Source of the DNA: Agrocybe praecox
Taxonomy: Eukaryota > Basidiomycota > Agaricomycetes > Agaricales > Agrocybaceae
Reading direction: 5' to 3'
NCBI GenBank assembly: GCA_964017145.1
Contig: CAXHKQ010000155.1
Location: 1-21,515, forward strand
Length of the DNA stretch: 21,515 bases
Part shown: positions 20,101 through 21,515 of the stretch, one piece after another
Numbering within the stretch: position 1 is the stretch's first letter
How the letters are laid out: each line of letters opens with the position of its first letter
The notes under the pieces: generated by a model
What the model saw: the letters and a program-made list of their open reading frames with translations, nothing else
The model's database searches: none
What the model was told of the DNA's origin: nothing
Made by a program: the position numbers and the translations under genes

Positions 20101-21188
20101 GAAATATGCACACATTCAAGTCGGATTTTTACACGTGAAAAATCGAGAAAAATCGAGAAATAGGGTCGATTTAGACCCCAACGGCGGATGAGAGTTAATT
20201 TAAGGGCATCGATTCGACGATATTTTTCAACAAATCTAACAGTAGGGCGGGAAAATTAGTCTCGTTTGCTAGTAAAACACACATTTTTGATGATTTTATT
20301 TTTGTATAATCAACATAGTTTCATAGAAAGACGATACACCGAAAATTACGATCTTTAACTTTTCTATGCCATTCGTATAGAACGATTACTTGTTTGCCTT
20401 ATAAATATGTATTTTTTCGGCGATAACGATAACGATAAAGAGTTCGAATTGAATTCGAGAGACGATCTCATTCCATCCACTCCAACCTATCTGCTCTTCT
20501 ACTCACCCACATGCAGCAACGTCATCTGCTGCGTGCACGTCCGGTGCGTCGTCGACGCCCCATGTTGGATCAGCAGCTCCAAGAACCGCCCGTCGTGCAG
20601 CACCGCCTGATGAATCGGATAGTACTCGTCCTTGATCAGGTTGATCTCCTCGGAGCGCGTGATCACCAGCTGCTGCACACAGCGCCAGGCGCCACGCTCG
20701 CACGCCAAATGCAGCAGTGGCTTCTTCTCGCGGAACGGCCGCCATGGCTCCTCCATCTTTTGCGACAGGCAATTCAGCACGCCGATTTGGTCGCCATCGA
20801 TCGCATAGCAGACGGCGCTCTGCAGCTTGGTGTTGTGCGGCTCGATGCCATCGGCATGATGGTGGACGCCGTGGCCGTGATGCGGATGGTTGTGCGGATT
20901 GTTGCCGTGCCGATACTTGACGCTCTCCTCGCAGTTCTGGCAGTGCGTGCCCGGGAAGCACATGCGCGCCTCGGTATCGATGCGGGCGCCATGCTTCAGC
21001 AGCAGCTCGACGCATTCCTCGTAGCCCTTCAGGCAGGCGATGTGCAGCGGCAGCGAGCACGGCGACCGGTTGACGTCGGGCCGATGGCGCTGCAGAATCC
21101 AGCGCACCAGTTCGATGTGATTGAGGCCGACGGATTTCTGCAGCAGATTGTAGCCGGCGTCGTCGTGCACGGCCAGCACATTTTCGTA
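17121..21188 (-). CDS. Ankyrin-repeat protein with C-terminal SOCS box, 5' part missing (3 exons in window)
   Basis: Exons on the minus strand are 20507-21188, 19496-19932 and 17121-17975, giving 657 residues up to the stop; further 5' exons lie past the right edge. Ankyrin units are clear, for example SLPLHIACLKGYEECVELLL, KPLLHLACERGAW, YPIHQAVLHDG, LGNTPLHALIV and LTPLHVLIFTV. A His-rich loop (HNHPHHGHGVHHH) interrupts the first block, and a Gly-rich loop lies in the last exon. The C-terminus, PRTLKQMCRQQIYKSL followed by LNLPAQVKEYLLNF, matches a SOCS box: a BC box for elongin B/C, and a Cul5-like box with LPAQ instead of the usual LPxP. Family knowledge suggests a substrate receptor of an elongin-cullin ubiquitin ligase. 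The substrate is unknown and I do not assign a name. Confidence 0.88.
18147..18310 (-). pseudogene. Broken mariner-like transposase fragment
   Basis: The minus strand reads AAKTQKLTIDQID, then ELGYE, an in-frame TGA, then LAPRDYFLFP. After a one-base deletion it continues as RMKIVASGK before another stop. The order K.LTI..I..ELGYE...LAP.DYFLFP..K...GK is that of the C-terminal catalytic region of mariner-family transposases, around the third catalytic acidic residue (Asp in LAPRD). The reading frame is broken, no N-terminal half or terminal repeats were recognised nearby, and it lies in an intron, so this is a dead fragment. Confidence 0.75.
19005..19398. mobile_element. Non-autonomous Tc1/mariner-type inverted-repeat element (MITE-like)
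   Basis: The left end (19005-19049) and the reverse complement of the right end (19345-19398) share CAC(C/T)ACCCGACA at the tip and CTCGCTT(C/G)TCGTATTAC further in. About 10 bases present in the right arm are missing from the left. The edges read TAA-CACC and TTA-CACT, which suits a TA target site that has decayed. The roughly 300 bp interior shows no transposase frame. Confidence 0.7.
19933..20506 (-). other. Ankyrin-SOCS gene intron (574 bp) with an inverted-repeat element
   Basis: Donor GTGAGT (complement of 20501-20506) and acceptor CAG (complement of 19933-19935). The join reads TLLHV-VIVAARKSAEDT, continuous ankyrin sequence. Reading straight through the acceptor would add a spurious MNRENNHQQL start. 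The intron is mostly filled by the element at 20024-20198. Confidence 0.85.
20024..20198. mobile_element. Short inverted-repeat element, possibly piggyBac-type MITE
   Basis: Arms at 20058-20086 and 20161-20189 are 29-bp inverted repeats with two mismatches (ATCCGCCGTTGGGGTCTAAA at the start). Each arm also contains a near-palindrome GGGTCTAAATmGACCC. Outside, ctctcatcc at 20028-20036 is repeated inverted at 20186-20194, with an extra ~22 bp inserted on the left. The flanks are TTAT (20024) and TTAA (20195), suggesting a TTAA target duplication that has mutated on one side. The middle is non-coding. Confidence 0.7.
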
Positions 21189-21515
21189 CTGGAGCAGAGA
21201 AATTAAAATATGGTTGATTGATACTCGTTCAACGAAACAACATATTGTTTAATGATATGTTGATTCATGCACAATTAAATTTCCATTCATTTGAGTGTAC
21301 GCTTATTGGATTAAGTCAATAAAGTAAAAAGTTACGTAATTTTAAGCTTTTAATAAAATTGATAATATGACGTAGAAAAAGTTAAAATTGTCGAAACTTA
21401 TGACTTATTCTCGAAAGAAGATCGGAATTGGAACATAGAACAATTGTAAGAAATATTATTTTTTATTTATTCATATAAAAAAATCGATATAATGTGTGTT
21501 GTTCACTTATTTATG
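21189..21515 (-). other. Intron at the right edge (ankyrin-SOCS gene)
   Basis: AT-rich sequence upstream of the acceptor CTGCTCCAG (complement of 21189-21197). No exon or other feature was seen in it. Confidence 0.75.

Noticed and set aside
1..21515. tRNA, rRNA, CRISPR arrays, riboswitches, viral integrations
   Set aside because: No tRNA B-box with a foldable cloverleaf, no regular spaced repeats, and no viral protein patterns were seen on either strand.

Overview
The window is nuclear DNA from an insect, almost certainly a dipteran and probably a mosquito (inference). The genes have spliced exons with GT-AG borders. GC-rich exons sit in AT-rich introns and spacers, and CA/TG microsatellites are frequent. 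The akirin and QC proteins read closely like their fly relatives. There is no operon, CRISPR array, tRNA or rRNA. Exon joins were made by hand from reading frame, splice consensus and protein-family continuity. All junctions used keep the frame.

Layout: (1) 366-2197, minus strand: akirin, four coding exons, the last carrying only 11 coding bases. (2) 3590-4804, plus strand: Rrs1, three exons, a nucleolar 60S assembly factor, head to head with akirin across a microsatellite-dense 1.4 kb spacer. (3) 4927-7344, minus strand: glutaminyl-peptide cyclotransferase (QC), three exons with a signal peptide, tail to tail with Rrs1 only 122 bp apart. (4) 8850-13994, minus strand: an SLC22-type organic cation/carcinine-like transporter, five exons, 698 residues, with a TATA box upstream. 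(5) 17121-21188, minus strand and continuing past the right edge: the 3' part of a large ankyrin-repeat protein ending in a SOCS box, probably a cullin-RING ligase substrate receptor.

These are ordinary housekeeping, immune and transport genes. They share no visible pathway and are probably regulated separately. I found no novel multi-gene system. The less obvious content is in the non-coding DNA. The ankyrin-SOCS introns hold three mobile-element remnants: a broken mariner-like transposase fragment, a roughly 390 bp inverted-repeat element of Tc1/mariner type, and a roughly 175 bp inverted-repeat element with a piggyBac-like TTAA edge. Other points of interest are the akirin terminal micro-exon, a Z-DNA-prone tract, twin perfect hairpins at 16325-16380, a phase-compatible hydrophobic reading frame inside a transporter intron, and an orphan consensus splice donor at 14921.
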